Source: Zygnema cylindricum (lineage: Eukaryota; Streptophyta; Zygnematophyceae; Zygnematales; Zygnemataceae). Taken from it: 64,000 nucleotides of DNA. The notes below the pieces were generated by a model, which saw nothing but the letters and a program-made list of their open reading frames with translations, did not search any database and had not been told where the DNA came from. The position numbers and the translations under genes are program-made. The DNA lies in assembly GCA_037447655.1 (NCBI GenBank), contig JBBHKE010002260.1:162692-226691 (forward strand). The letters run 5' to 3'. Positions 1-11,947 of the stretch are shown here, one piece after another (position 1 is the stretch's first letter; every line of letters begins with the position of its first letter).

Positions 1-223
1 ACACGAATAGTGACTCACGGTGTCGTGTAAACTGTACGAACCGTACGTCCATATCATTGGTATTGCGATATCGGTTTGGATGCATTGCATTTAGCGTTTG
101 ATTGATATTAAGTGTTGATGTATTGATTATCAGGACCCTGACAAAAGTACATATCGGTTGCTGGCAAAACGCATTCGATATGCAACGTCAGTAATTGCAT
201 GGGAGACGCCGTATAGTTTTAGA

Positions 224-812
224 CTTTTAGGCATAGTTCAAAAGTAGGTGACAGTACACCCATACAATATGCCTATTGTACGTAAATTTTACAATACTAC
301 CTTAAGACCCATATTGTATTGGCCGCAAAATGAAATAAAATAGTAACAGGTTTGAGTTGCACATGGTTCGATAGAGAATTAAACGTCATGTCTAAATTTG
401 AAAAAAAAAAAGGACAAAAAAATATTTTTCTGCGAGTTTTGAGCGACGTTTTATTTAAACCGTCAGATTCGGACGATTTGACGGTCGTCGATGAAAGTAA
501 CGATCTAAGAAGATCACATGAAAAGCCCATAACACAACTTACGACAGGACTATCGTCAGATTCGTGGCGGGTTTTTTTTTTTTTCCCGGTGTTTTTTCCC
601 GCGCAATGTCATCCTACGTCGTGTCAGTTGGCTAAAAAAATTCGTTCGGTGGCGTGCGCTGTACTATGAGCATACGTCAGATTCGTACGCTCGTACAGGG
701 GTGTGCAGCACACACACACAGTATGCCTACGTTCCGCGAGTTTTGTGCCAAGCTTTGTGCGCCTACCAAAGGCCTACCATAAAAACGCCTACTTTTGAAC
801 TATGCTTTTAGG
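224..812. mobile_element. hAT-like MITE with perfect 8-bp target duplication
   Basis: The element runs 232-804. It starts CATAGTTCAAAAGTAGG and ends with the inverse complement. Both sides are flanked by CTTTTAGG (224-231 and 805-812), a perfect 8-bp target duplication. An 8-bp duplication with short inverted repeats is typical of the hAT superfamily. I see no transposase, so it is non-autonomous. The small open frames inside it are not credible genes. Confidence 0.75.
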
Positions 813-2043
813 TGAGTCGTACGGATGACTTCCGTATAGAACTGTACGATGAACCACAAATCGAAAGAAAACTCCGATTGTGTAATCGTATCCGTTGAGT
901 CGAGGCAGGAATTTAAGTCAATTTCAACCAGCTTTAACTTGGCTTCCATATTGTAAAATGTTTCGAGTTCACATGTTGCCTAAATATTGAGAACTTCAAC
1001 TATGGGAAATGTCATTGTGGTTTAAATAGTGGCCACTGGCCAGGAACTGAGCAGAATTGGGTTATTGTCGTTTTGCCAACGCTGTCTATGTTGAACAAAC
1101 TTTACCAAGTAATTGAATAAGCGTTGCTTTAATTAAAACTACAAAGCTGAATTACCTCTAAAAGTTTAGTCAATTCTGGCAAGCCAAGCGCTATATCGAC
1201 AATGCAAATGTTTCAACATTGGTCCACATTTTAAGTAAACAACAACTTTAGATGCTTCCCATTTTCACGAAAAAACTTCGAAGCATTTCCTTCTAATCTT
1301 TCCATTCACATTTCGTTATACAAAAGGACAAAAACAAAGCACATCAACTTGAGAAAAAAAAAGTTTATCCTGAAGTCCAAAGTTCAAGACTAATAAATTA
1401 CACGTCTCACGATTCAAAAACTAATCCAATTACTTGTCAGTCTACCAAAAAAAAGGTACATTTTTGCTCCAAAATGTAAACTCTGTACAAAATGATACTC
1501 TTTGCCATCGCCTTTCTCGATGTGAATGTACAAATTCTTAAGTTCTGAACTACATCTATCCCCATTGGAAGTGTCTCCAATGCGTGCCTATTATTCTGTG
1601 ATCCAACGCTAAATGTTGTGCTGGAAAATGAATGCAACTTCTTCTTTCTCATATCTTCCCTTCTAATGCCTTATCGCAGAGTGACTTCCTCTCTGGTTAC
1701 TCTTGTGCTCTTTTTTACAAGTACGAACAAATGCAATTCAAAACCTTCTATTCTAGTCTTCAAATGAACATGAGTGATGTCCATAAAATCAACCTAGTCC
1801 CATCTTTCATTCATAATCTTTCTGATTCCATTTTCATTCAACAAGCAATCCTCGGAAACTATGTCAACAAAAAACATCAATACAATTAATGCTATGAAAG
1901 GTCCGTTTACGATATAGATGCTGATGATGGAGTAACTTTTTGTGTGTTCCCCTCACTCGAAGCTGTACTTTCCCTCGCTCAAGTACATTATTAATTCATC
2001 ATTTTGCCCTTTTCCAGCTTTCCGACTCTCAATCCTAACGTCT
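813..2043. other. No gene seen; AT-rich DNA 3' of the bHLH gene
   Basis: This AT-rich stretch lies downstream of the minus-strand bHLH gene. Its 2000-2043 end is probably 3' UTR. Open frames here are short, show no recognisable motif and are not flanked by convincing splice sites. Confidence 0.4.
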
Positions 2044-4488
2044 TTACTGATTTGAGTTTCCGGTATTAACCAGAAGCTCCTCCAAGTCTGGTTCTCCTTT
2101 TTCGCAGGAAAGCCGCTGGACCTGCTGCTCCAAAAAATGGACGTATTCGATCGCCTGATCGAGCATTGTGGCAATATCCAACTTATCGGCATTTGGCACA
2201 ATAGCCTGTCACGTCAAAAAACAAATGTTTAGTAAGACAAATGTCAAAAATTATCAGCATTTGGCGCAAAAGCCTGTCATGTCACAACGAAGAGCATGGA
2301 AACATCGGCAAGTGAAAACCATTTAATTCACAAAAATACAATGTTTTTAGTAAGACGGAAATCAAAGTAACGCACAGAAAAGATGACCGCGAAGGCAAGA
2401 ATGAGTGAAAGGATTAAAGTAGACTGCCGTTGGAATAAGGTTTGGTACCATAATTTAACCTCTCACATGCCAGAAACAAAAAAAAAAAACTAGCAATGAA
2501 AAAAAAACAGAGACGATGTTCGCGATGTCAGTCTTGATGGACCTTGAAGGACCATAGCTTGTGAAACAGGTAAAAGACTCATAAGCTTATCGAGTATCAT
2601 CACCTTTCCTGTGCTAAAAGAAGAATACAAGATGAGTGGCAGATGAAAATAATGGTTACCAACAGATCCTCTCATAAGATCAGATGGAAGGAGATTCAAT
2701 GAGCTCAAAGTCTCATGAATGTAATAGTACTTTTCAATTGTGCTCGTAATCTGCAACAATTCAGTATCTTTTCGTAATTTCATGTACTAAAAGTTTGCTA
2801 CCTCCAAAAATGCAGTTTCGCCACTCAGCTCTATTTAATAAGTTACGCTTTCCATTGGAAGTTACTCAAAAGTTTACAGGGTTAGGTATTTACCCCTAAT
2901 GATCGAATTTTCTGGCTGATTCTCTCCCTCCGATTTCGAGCCGCCACACTTTGTGGATCTGTCGCTGTCCCTCTTTTTTGCCTCATGAGTTGTCTTTCCC
3001 TGTAAGCTTCTCGAGCAGCAGCAGCTTGTGGTGAGATGCCACGTGGCAAACTGCTAGCCTCTCCTCCCTGTATTCTACTCCCCCCTTGACCTCCCTTCTG
3101 TGAAGATGATCCCGAATTCGATGAACTTGTCGTTACTCCGACCGTCTTTTCTGTCTGAAACGAATTAGTTTTAGCTTTGGAGTTCGTTTTTCCACTCGTT
3201 AAATCCTTTGTATTCTTTCTTTTTGATCCTGTGATGTTCATGACAGCCTCTTTGCTGATTGGAGGACATTCTGCGTCGAGAAAAATAGGATCTAATTGAA
3301 AAAAAGAGTTTGAAACCTGATTTTGTGAACTGATGGAGGGAGATCTCGGTTGAATGCCAGGGTTTCCATGCTCTTGAATTCTCTGTTGTTGTTGTTGTTG
3401 TTCAAAAATGTCGGTTCGGTCGAAATTGAGCACAGGATAAGAGGGAAGAGAATCATCCAGGAAGCTTCCGACGTCGATCAGGTCATTCCAGAGCGGTTCG
3501 ACATCCTGAAGACCGGAATTTGAGAATTGGCCATCACTCGTTGGGGCTCCACGAGACAAATTCATCGATTGTGAGTTAGGAACGGGGGCACACGAGCGTG
3601 TGGGGAAATTACAAGCAAAAGCTGAAAAACTGCAGAAAATTGAAAGCATAGAAGAGGGAAGAAACCGAGGAGTAAATATTCAACTCCGAAATGATCCTTT
3701 TGATAACTCTTTTGGATTGATCGCAATTGTCACAAAAAAGAAAAGCTACAGGAAACTGTATCGAGTTTATTTAGCAATTAAAAGTGTACTGCGTGACTTA
3801 ATTGTTTTACTTGCAAAAATAACTCGGATATTCTAAGGAGCAAAACAAATGAAAAATTATGGCTCAGATAGCAAAATACTCTGGCCTCGTAAACTTGGTC
3901 GTAAATTGAGTTGGAAATTTTGCCTGTTTATGATTGAATTTAGGACTTCAAAGCAAACTCAAACAATACCAAGGAGATTAAATCTTCATTTGAAACTTGT
4001 CTTTGTCCCTCAAAGCTTTAATGAGACAACTATAACGTACGGCTTAAAACAAATGAAACATTAACAACATTGTCAGCACCTTCAACAATCCTGCCTTTAA
4101 AAAAACAAAAAAAGCACCATCCAATTTAGCCTTTTTTTATTGGACATTACCTTGTGGATTTCATGCCTGCATTTATCTTCTCGGAAACCAAAATCTCTTC
4201 GTTGTCCTCGCCTGTTAACTGAGAGAGAAGGCTTGCTAATGGCCCATTTTCTAAAAGCTCCATTTCCTGTCCTTTTAAATCATTATCGTCTCCGAGAAGC
4301 TCCCGACTCCATTCGGGTAAATCACTATCAGGGGATCCCTTAACAAAAAGCTCTTTTGACTGGTTTCCACCTAGGAGGGGGGCTGTTCCTTGCGCACAGT
4401 TTAACTGAAAGTATTCGCGGTGTAACGGACTTCCTGACGTTAACGGAGAACTGAAATCCATCGCCAAGCACTCGGAAAGGCTCTGCAT
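2044..4488 (-). CDS. Plant group VIII-like bHLH transcription factor (3 exons)
   Basis: Exons on the minus strand are 4488-4151, 3629-2894 and 2205-2044. All four splice sites are GT-AG and the phases agree (2 then 0), giving about 411 residues. Exon 1 and most of exon 2 encode a low-complexity acidic and Ser/Gly-rich region, with a six-glutamine run near residues 190-195. The basic region (about 332-350) contains GTATDPQSVAARNRRERIS, and helix 2 continues in exon 3 with DKLDIATMLDQAIEYVHFLE. The DPQSVAAR.RRERIS signature is typical of plant bHLH group VIII (HEC/RSL relatives), which act in the nucleus on E-box-like sites as dimers. Exon 3 was found because helix 2 was missing after the 2894 donor. 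The loop reads AIVPNAD instead of the usual LVPGG/LVPNG-type loop. The start at 4488 is the first ATG in a frame that stays open further upstream, so a longer N-terminus or an upstream exon is possible. Confidence 0.85.
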
Positions 4489-4618
4489 TTGAGATTTTTT
4501 TTGAAAAGTAATCGATTTGGGATAAATTTGCCAAAACTTATCTAAAACCCACCAACATAAAATAATCTCTATAAGCTCTCCTTTGTTTTTACTTTTCGCC
4601 TTTTTTTTTTTTTTTTTA

Positions 4619-4650
<32 letters not shown>

Positions 4651-6110
4651 CGGTCAGTTTTTTAGCTCCTCCTGCATACCCACAAGAAAAAGTAGAGATT
4701 GAGAAGGAGGAATTCAAAGCAAAGGATATATATTTTAAAAGAAGAGGAATAAGAAAAGAAGATGAAAAGCTGAGAAGTGAGTGCTGGACATGTCTGGGAT
4801 AAGGTGTGACAACTACAGTTTTTTATAACTTTTTAAGTCACTAAAGGTGACTAAAATTTTACCTTTTGATTGCCATGACCAAGAGAAAAGATTTGAGGAC
4901 GAAAAAAAATCAAATTTCAAGCCCTTCTATGCATCCCTTTTATGCCATTTGATGCAAAATAAGACAAAAATTGTCATTTAGGATTAACTGTAAGTGATCC
5001 ATCGTCTCCATTTTTTTGCCTTATGGACAAACTGGCTCGAATTTTCCCGTTTAAAGGATTAAAAAAACATTTTTGTCTCGCTAATCAAATTTTCACTCTT
5101 TGATTTTATGTTTAACCTCTCTTTTTAAGCAGGTATTAGAATCCTTCAAGCCAATAAATTAGGTTTCCATGCATTAAAGAGGAGAAAAAAACACATACCC
5201 AATTCTTTAAAATAGTGTCTTCTCCTTCACTCTCTCCCTTTTAGTATGTTTTTTTCAAAAAAAAGCTGTGAATTCTCCGTACACAAGCTACTCCCTTGCC
5301 TCCCTTTGCCCGTCTTCTTTTTCTTTTTCTTTTTCTTCCCTCGGTTGTAAAGTGCTAAAAGAAACTTGCAGAAATTAAAAGGACTCTCTCTTCCTCTTTG
5401 TATCCCCGCGTGTGTGTGGGCATGTCGGTGTTTGTTTTTCTGGTTCGGGGCACACCTTTGTCTCTCTAGTCACCACGGAGGCAGGCGCAATGTGACAACA
5501 GTCAAAAGGGAGCGGAAGAATACGTGTCAGCCACGAGGATGGCAACCGACAAACAGTTCGTTGACGTAATCCTACGTGGAAGGTCGGCCACCGAAAGTTT
5601 GCGTTCATTGGTTGCGGCGCATGACGGTGAGCCGCGGTAGCTGGAGATCCGCGGCGTCGGCGTGCAAAACTGATTCTGGCAAATCACAGGCAGCCGTTCT
5701 GGAGGCGGCAAATGAACAACGTTAAGGTACTTCTTCGTGCACTCGTAATTTAGAGCAAATAACAATTAAGATTTGCAATTAATGGCCGTCCGATTCATAA
5801 ATGGACGGTATCGGACGGCACAAAAGAGCTCTGACATGATTGAAATGTATCAGAGACGCCCCAATGAGGAGCGCAAAGTGCTACAGTTGTACTTTTCATG
5901 GAACACAGCAAATTCATCTTGAATCTGCGAGACCGAAATCGGTCGATTTCAGGACGAGCCGGACCATATTTCCCCAACGGATTTTGTCGGCATTTCAACT
6001 GCTACGATTACAGATACGAAAATAGATACGATAACAGATAATACGGTTTTCCCAGCCGCAGAATATCGTATTTGAGATCTGTTTCGTTTTCACTAAAAAA
6101 AACAGAACTA
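4489..6110. other. Upstream region of the bHLH gene; homopolymer and pyrimidine tracts
   Basis: This stretch probably holds the bHLH promoter and 5' UTR. It contains a long T homopolymer on the plus strand (about 4601-4645) and TTTTTC-rich DNA near 5310-5340. No open frame has convincing coding character. From about 5500 it grades into repetitive DNA rich in GTAC and CGGAC words that recurs elsewhere in the window. Confidence 0.35.
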
Positions 6111-6543
6111 CACCGCGAATCGTAATTAGAGTAATGAAAAAATTAGAGTAAAAATTAGAGTTGTGTATCGGTAAAAAACTTATCGCGATAACACCGATAC
6201 CGATAGTTATCGGTTATCGAACGGTCAGAGATTCCGATATATCGGTCTGGGACCAACAAATTCCATATCGGCGATAACTTCAAAAATATATAGTATGCAT
6301 ACAATAGTACTTTATAACATACTGTATTATTTTATGGACTTTATATAGCGTGGCATGCCACGTATGAAAATCTGTTCACCGCGAATCGTAATTAGACTAA
6401 ATTACTCTAATTCGGTCGCTCGAAATTTCGACTCTATCACATGAAATAGAGTAAACGACTCTAATTTTTTCATTATTCTATTTAAGGTAAAGTTTAATTA
6501 GCGGTTTTAATTCTAATATAGGTTCGTTTTAAATAGTGTGGAG
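6111..6543. mobile_element. Decayed TA-flanked MITE carrying a hAT fragment
   Basis: The left edge is TA followed by CACCGCGAATCG, the same terminus as the MITEs at 19228 and 31539. A degenerate right edge GTGTGGAG is followed by TA at 6544-6545. Inside, about 6156-6375 is a copy of one end of the hAT-like family seen at 57863-58769, beginning TAGAGTTGTGTATCGGTAAA. A second CACCGCGAATCG motif follows that fragment. The flanking TA suggests a Tc1/mariner (Stowaway-type) MITE. Confidence 0.45.
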
Positions 6544-6689
6544 TACGGACGGTATCAGACCGTGCAAAATTGTACTTTATTAAATAAAAAAAGTACAAAT
6601 AATGATTTAATACAGGTCGTTATCATGTAACTGCGTTTTAACAAACCGCGTAGTGCAAACGTCATAGTGACGCTCAACTTCCGTGGTAT

Positions 6690-6919
6690 TTCTGTTCAGT
6701 TCACTGAACAGAAAGTACCAATAACTACGACGCGTATTTCCCGTTTTATTCCGTACATATCCGTAAAATAATTTTCAGTTACAGTAATTTGTTTACATGT
6801 TCCCGTAAATACTTCAGTTTCAGTTTACAGTAGACGTTTTTTAACGATTTTTTCAAAAGTCACGAATTATACGTTTCAATCGTAAAAAAGGAAAAAATCG
6901 TGCGATTTGAACAACTATG
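6690..6919. mobile_element. Fragment of the hAT-like MITE family at 14302
   Basis: This is a direct repeat of the right half of the 14302-14783 element. Both share the palindromic block around CTGTTCAG...GAACAGAAAGTA, the segment TCACGAATTATACGTTT and the terminus TTTGAACAACTATG. The left end and target duplication were not found, so it is truncated. Confidence 0.55.
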
Positions 6920-8191
6920 TATTAGAGTAAAGGAATAAATAGCGTAAAAAAATAATTAGTGTTATTAACACTAATCGGGATTTATTTATTTTTTAAATAT
7001 ATATACTAATTAATCCCTAACTGTAATTTGGGTTGTCCTGAATAATAAGTACCCGCCCTTTCGATGTCTACAGTAATATGTGTCTTCGTACAAAATCTGA
7101 CAATTCGTACGCCGTCGCGCTGTTCACACGGTCGACGTACGAACATATGATAACGTGATTTTTGTCAACGAGTTTGCGTCTCTTTCTTCCAGTGCACATT
7201 CACATGTGTGCGCAATAATGTTAAGTGTCTTTTTATGCCTTTGTAATTCAAAAAGTACCATTTCGTACGGAAATATCCTGTTCGTCCACCACACTATTTC
7301 AATCGCAGTGTACTTCCATTATTAACGCTAATTGAAAAAAAACCGTAATTAGAATAATGGAAAAAATATAATTATGGATTGTATTTCAGGTTTTTTTTTT
7401 ATTTTTAAAAAGGGCACCGAATTCTAATAGCCGTTGGCGGTGTACTGTACAAATAGAAATATACGAAATAGAAATTAGTAATGTTTTTCAATACGCGCGT
7501 TTTTTTCCCTTTTTCCAGTTTCTACATATTGTACGAGACTTTTCAATAAATTATAAAAAAACATCTACTGTAAACTGAAGCTGCAATTTAACGGCATCAT
7601 ATAAACAAATTACGGTACATGTTCAAATTTTTACGGTAACTCTACGGTAGTTAACGAAAAGATTCGATGCACGTATCCGTGCTTTTTTTTTGTAAACTGG
7701 ATGTACACAGAAAGTACGAGAAAATATCGTCACGTCTACGGACATTTCCAAAAAGAGACGTTGCGGCGTCACACTATCTGAGCGCCGTAAGCTCAAATTT
7801 TCGAAAAGAAGCCGCCATAAATACTTCAACTGTTGAATGCGAAAATTCAAACAAGACGCCCTTACCGACTCCACTGCAGTAGTTGGAGAGAGAGAGGAGG
7901 CCATGGTTGCCTGTCTGAGAACGACAGTTATTATGACAAAAAAAATTGTTTTTCTTAGGAAATGAATCTGCCCCTCTGTACGTCGCCAGTAAAAGTTCGA
8001 ATTACGAGAAAGGTACGATGATAATCATAGGAAAGTGATGACGCTGGATAATTATGAAATGTTTTAGCATCCCCTATTGCAACGAGCGCCTGGAATTTTA
8101 CCAAGACGTGATCAACTACGTTGGGACGCAACACCGCAGGCAGCTACGATGTATCGGGATCGCAAACGGTTAAAGTCCAATCTGCTCAGTT
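6920..8191. other. Repeat debris, no gene seen
   Basis: AT-rich intergenic DNA with scattered pieces of the TA-flanked MITE family, such as GGCGGTG followed by TA near 7440. No open frame with recognisable motifs was found. Confidence 0.35.
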
Positions 8192-8400
8192 TGTTGAAAA
8201 AGGGTATTTTATATTCTACCTTTTTGGTCTATGGTTACTTTATAGTTCTCATACTTGTCGTAGTCACTGATAACTATAAGGCAACCATGGCTGTCTCAGG
8301 CAGATAGGGAGGTAAGAAGACAGGCAGAAGACATAGCCCCTGCAAATGATAGCCTGCCACGAGGAGGTGAGACCTACGGGATAATGTCGCAGGGCTTAGC

Positions 8401-9469
8401 TGCAACTCTAAGACCTCCATAGGTCCTCAAAACAAACAGCTTGCAAGAAGCCTCTAGGATAACCCTGACCCCTTTGTGTTTCAGCAATAATAACTACCAC
8501 CCTAGCAGAGAAAAAATCTGACCACCTCCACCTCTGGCAAGGCAAGACTCCCTTGAGTCGATAACAAAAAGAATCTATGAATTTGCTCCCCTGAACAGCT
8601 AGTTATGGAGAGTCAAAGTTGACCATTTGTACAAAAGCTCTCTAGGAGAGAGGGTCCTATCTAACAAATTTTTCTAAGTCCTATCTCTCTCTAAAACTAT
8701 ATCTCCTGATATACTGCACCAATCATATTGCACTTCCGTACACAAAAGTACAACTGCCGCTGTACCTTATGTACGGATATTGTACGACATGGCCTAAATG
8801 TCGACACGTGTTATATCCGGATTCGCTCCCTTAATCCTCGGAGATGCTGCGATCCAATGTCATTCTGCCACGTGTCATCCAATGTGGCGATAACCAAAAA
8901 CCGTCGAAATCCTCTTTCGCGGTCTTGGCATTCATTTCGGCCGTTCGATTAAATGCAAATTGAATCGTAGCCGTAATAAATACCTGCGCGGTATTCGTTT
9001 CGCTATCGAAACAAATGCGCGGTACTTGTTTCTTGTCCGTACCTTAATCCGTACTTTTACATAACCAAACCTATGTATCCTGTAAATAGTTTCCGTTAAA
9101 TGAATTTGTCAGCGTAAAAATGTTTATGTAATTATCAAACACTGTATAATCTAACACTAGTCATAGACTAAATCAATAGAGCTACCGGCTACCAGCGGCT
9201 TCAACGGCCGGTAGGTACCAGGATAAAATCCTGGGTCCAACAGCTTGACTTTTAGTAAATCAACTAATTTACTACCGTAAATCAACTAATCTACTACCGG
9301 TAAATCTCAAGATAGCATAGGCAGCCATGGCTCTAGCTTCATCTCCGACTTTCAATGACTGTAACAAGTGTGGGAGTTAAAGAGAGAAGTTAGCGGCAGA
9401 CTACCTTGGCTTCTTTTCTGCACTTTATTTTAAACCTAGAAAATACTAAAAGAACCATCAATTTCTACA
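8401..9469 (-). mobile_element. Solo copia LTR nested in the 8192-10212 LTR
   Basis: The LTR is in minus orientation and runs from TGCAACTCTAAGACC to TTTCTACA (1069 bp). Flanks TTAGC (8396-8400) and ATAGC (9470-9474) fit a 5-bp duplication with one mismatch. The sequence is closely related to the LTRs of element D. It carries a tRNA-like block (9167-9253) antisense to the LTR. Confidence 0.7.
9167..9253 (+). other. Antisense tRNA-like block inside the LTR
   Basis: Read on the plus strand (antisense to this LTR) there is a D-arm/A-box-like segment, an 8-bp stem CTACCGGC/GCCGGTAG, a perfect 5/7/5 T-arm-like hairpin (CCAGG, ATAAAAT, CCTGG, 9218-9234) and TTTT at 9250-9253. The arrangement mimics a Pol III-transcribed tRNA gene. 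Whether it is transcribed is unknown. Confidence 0.5.
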
Positions 9470-10212
9470 ATAGCCGTTCACTTTATCCAACAAGTCTTGA
9501 TGAAACGTTATGTTTATAGTATGTGGTAATTATTTGTTTAATGATGCGACGACATACGAAACAAAATGAAACGTGAAACGTACAGTACCGCAAGAAATAC
9601 TATACCATAAAAAACGACATTTAATTTTCAACGGACGAAATCAAATGTCGTGCGCGATCGACGGCTCGCAAAAGAAACGAAATTTTGTAGTGGACATTTG
9701 GCGGTTTGCAAGCCAATGTCGGCGGACGACACGTGGCGCGATATGGTTGTACGACGGATATTACAGGGGGAGCAACTACGGCTCAGGAACTGACACGCGT
9801 CACCGGAGCGGCCATGTCGTACTATTGTCGTACAATAAGTACAGCGGTACCTGTGCCTTCTTCTACCTTACAGTCGTTTGATTGGTTAGGGTACACTAGA
9901 AGTAGATTTAGAGTGGGAGCCTAGGACTTAGGAAAAATCAAGGTAGCCGCCTCTCTTCCAGAGTGCTTCTGTATTTATATGCCATATTTGGTCGACCATA
10001 ACTTAATGTGTATGCAGGATAGGGGAGCAAATTTAGTGATTCTTTTTGCTGCGGACTCAGGGGAGTCCAGGCTACACAGGGGTGTAGTCGGTCAGAGTTT
10101 TTGCGTCCCAGGTTGGGACTTATTATGTGCCAAAGTCAAAAGTGCAAAAACTATCCTATAGGCTTCACATAAGCTGGACATTCTCTGTACCAATGGAGGT
10201 CACAGAATTACA

Positions 10213-11947
10213 CAATTATGTTTCCCTGTGGGTCAAGATCGTACAAATAGCTCGTACTACACAAAGGTACAGTCACCGTGAGTCGTTATTTGCGTATTGA
10301 ACGTTAATTCGGGTACCTTTTTTTATTAATTCTCAAATAGAATTATCCATACTATTTTAAAAAAACCCTAATTCCTAATTAGAGTAGATGGTTTCTTTGA
10401 TAATTTCCAAATTCCCAATTAGCGTTAATAACGATAAATATTCCTATACGCTAAAAAAACTTCTACTCTAATAACGATTCAAGGTGTATTGTAGTTCAGA
10501 CTAACTCGAATAATCTGAACTTTAACTTATTTTAGTATGGATGTTAAACGGATTTAAGAATTGGAGATCCTCGTATATCATTCGTTCATCATGTATCTTG
10601 GGCATGCATTTGACTTCCAAACTTTCCATTTTTCCCGCTAGTGTGGCTAACGGTGCCTCCTGGACAACCAAAAATGAAGGCGAACGGTTTTGCTCCGCCA
10701 ACATGAGCCTCAATCTGCCACGATGGCCCTAGTTAGCCTTTTCACGAAGGCGAAACACTCCGCCGATACGATTATGTTCGGCCATGCAAATGAACATCTT
10801 TCAGAGTCGCCACAAATTGTGGAGAAGACTCGTAGCAAAGATTTTGTTGCCGAAACCGCGATGGTAAGACCGTCAAATTACAAAACATGATTATAACAAA
10901 ATTGATAATGACCATAAAAGGTAAGTGACCAAAATCTCTAATAACTAAAATCACAACAAACCAAGAGGAAGAAAAAATAAAAGCCAAAACATTCGACCAC
11001 TAAAAACCACCATATACACATATTGCAAAAGAGAAACCACCAATCGTATGACTACGCCACGCCAAATATAAAACTACTAATATAGTCTTTGTATGTCAGG
11101 CAGCGCGGCGATAAGTCTCTCAATCCTTAATCGACATTGACCACCGTCCCCTAGTCAAAGCTTGGGAATGCGAATGGGTGACAAATCTGTCAAGTCCTCA
11201 AACTTTAAGAGATCGTAGAGCGCTATCATGCAAAATTTGTCGAAGGAAGAGTCCAAAGTCCCAAAGATGGTGTGAAATAGTTTGTTGGGTTTCAGTTTGC
11301 GTAGTCATCTTTTGTTGAGGCTGATGCATCTTGAGCCGCGACATCAAAGTGGAGTGCTAAACGTGAAAAACCATGGGATCTTGTAGGATTTGTGAGAATT
11401 ACGCCACACAATGTTCACGCCGCCCCGTGTGAAAGCACAAGATCCCACGAGAGCTATGTGTACCCCTAGATTGAGATAGTAGTGGGGGTAAATGTAACAC
11501 TTTATGCTTGTTTATCTAACCTGCATCGTTACCAACAACAACCATTTATCTTACACCATGTTGCATGATGTTGACCATTCCCCACCGTGTAAGCAACAAA
11601 GTAAATAGACGCCTTAATCATCTACAAGCTGACCACATATACTACGAAGCTTCCCTAAAAGCGAAAGGTGTGGTAAACCAAGGCGTAAGCGGAACGTTTA
11701 GAAAAAAAGGTAAAACAAATATTGGTGTAATAACAAGCCCGGCTCAAATTCCTTAGCCTAAAATAGACGTAAGTCAACACGCGTTTCGACCGCAAAAATT
11801 ATCTCTTGTAGGTTATTCAAATTGATTTCGACTAACTTATGGGCGATATGTTGTTACACTCACGAGTGAATTCCAATGACGAGGCATGAGCATGTAGAGA
11901 CCTCATATTGCGCCTGGATGGGTTAACAACATTTGAGGGGACTATAA
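10213..11947. other. No recognisable gene; decayed repeats
   Basis: About 1.7 kb of AT-rich DNA. MITE-like words such as TTAGCG/TAACGC and a CAAGGTG-TA edge occur near 10400-10490. A short minus frame near 10522-10713 has no recognised motif. I see no supported gene. Confidence 0.3.

Larger units (their letters stand above)
8192..10212 (+). mobile_element. Solo copia LTR, interrupted by a second solo LTR
   Basis: The LTR starts TGTTGAAAAAGGGTATTTT at 8192 and ends GAATTACA at 10212. Its left part carries the CTTGTCGTAGTCACTG and CCATGGCTG blocks shared by all LTRs in this window. Its right part (9470 onward) carries the TGCTGCGGACTCAGGGGAGT block. Flanks CAGTT (8187-8191) and CAATT (10213-10217) are a probable 5-bp target duplication with one mismatch. 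A second LTR (8401-9469, opposite strand) sits inside it. No internal retrotransposon coding sequence remains, which fits LTR-LTR recombination. Confidence 0.7.
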
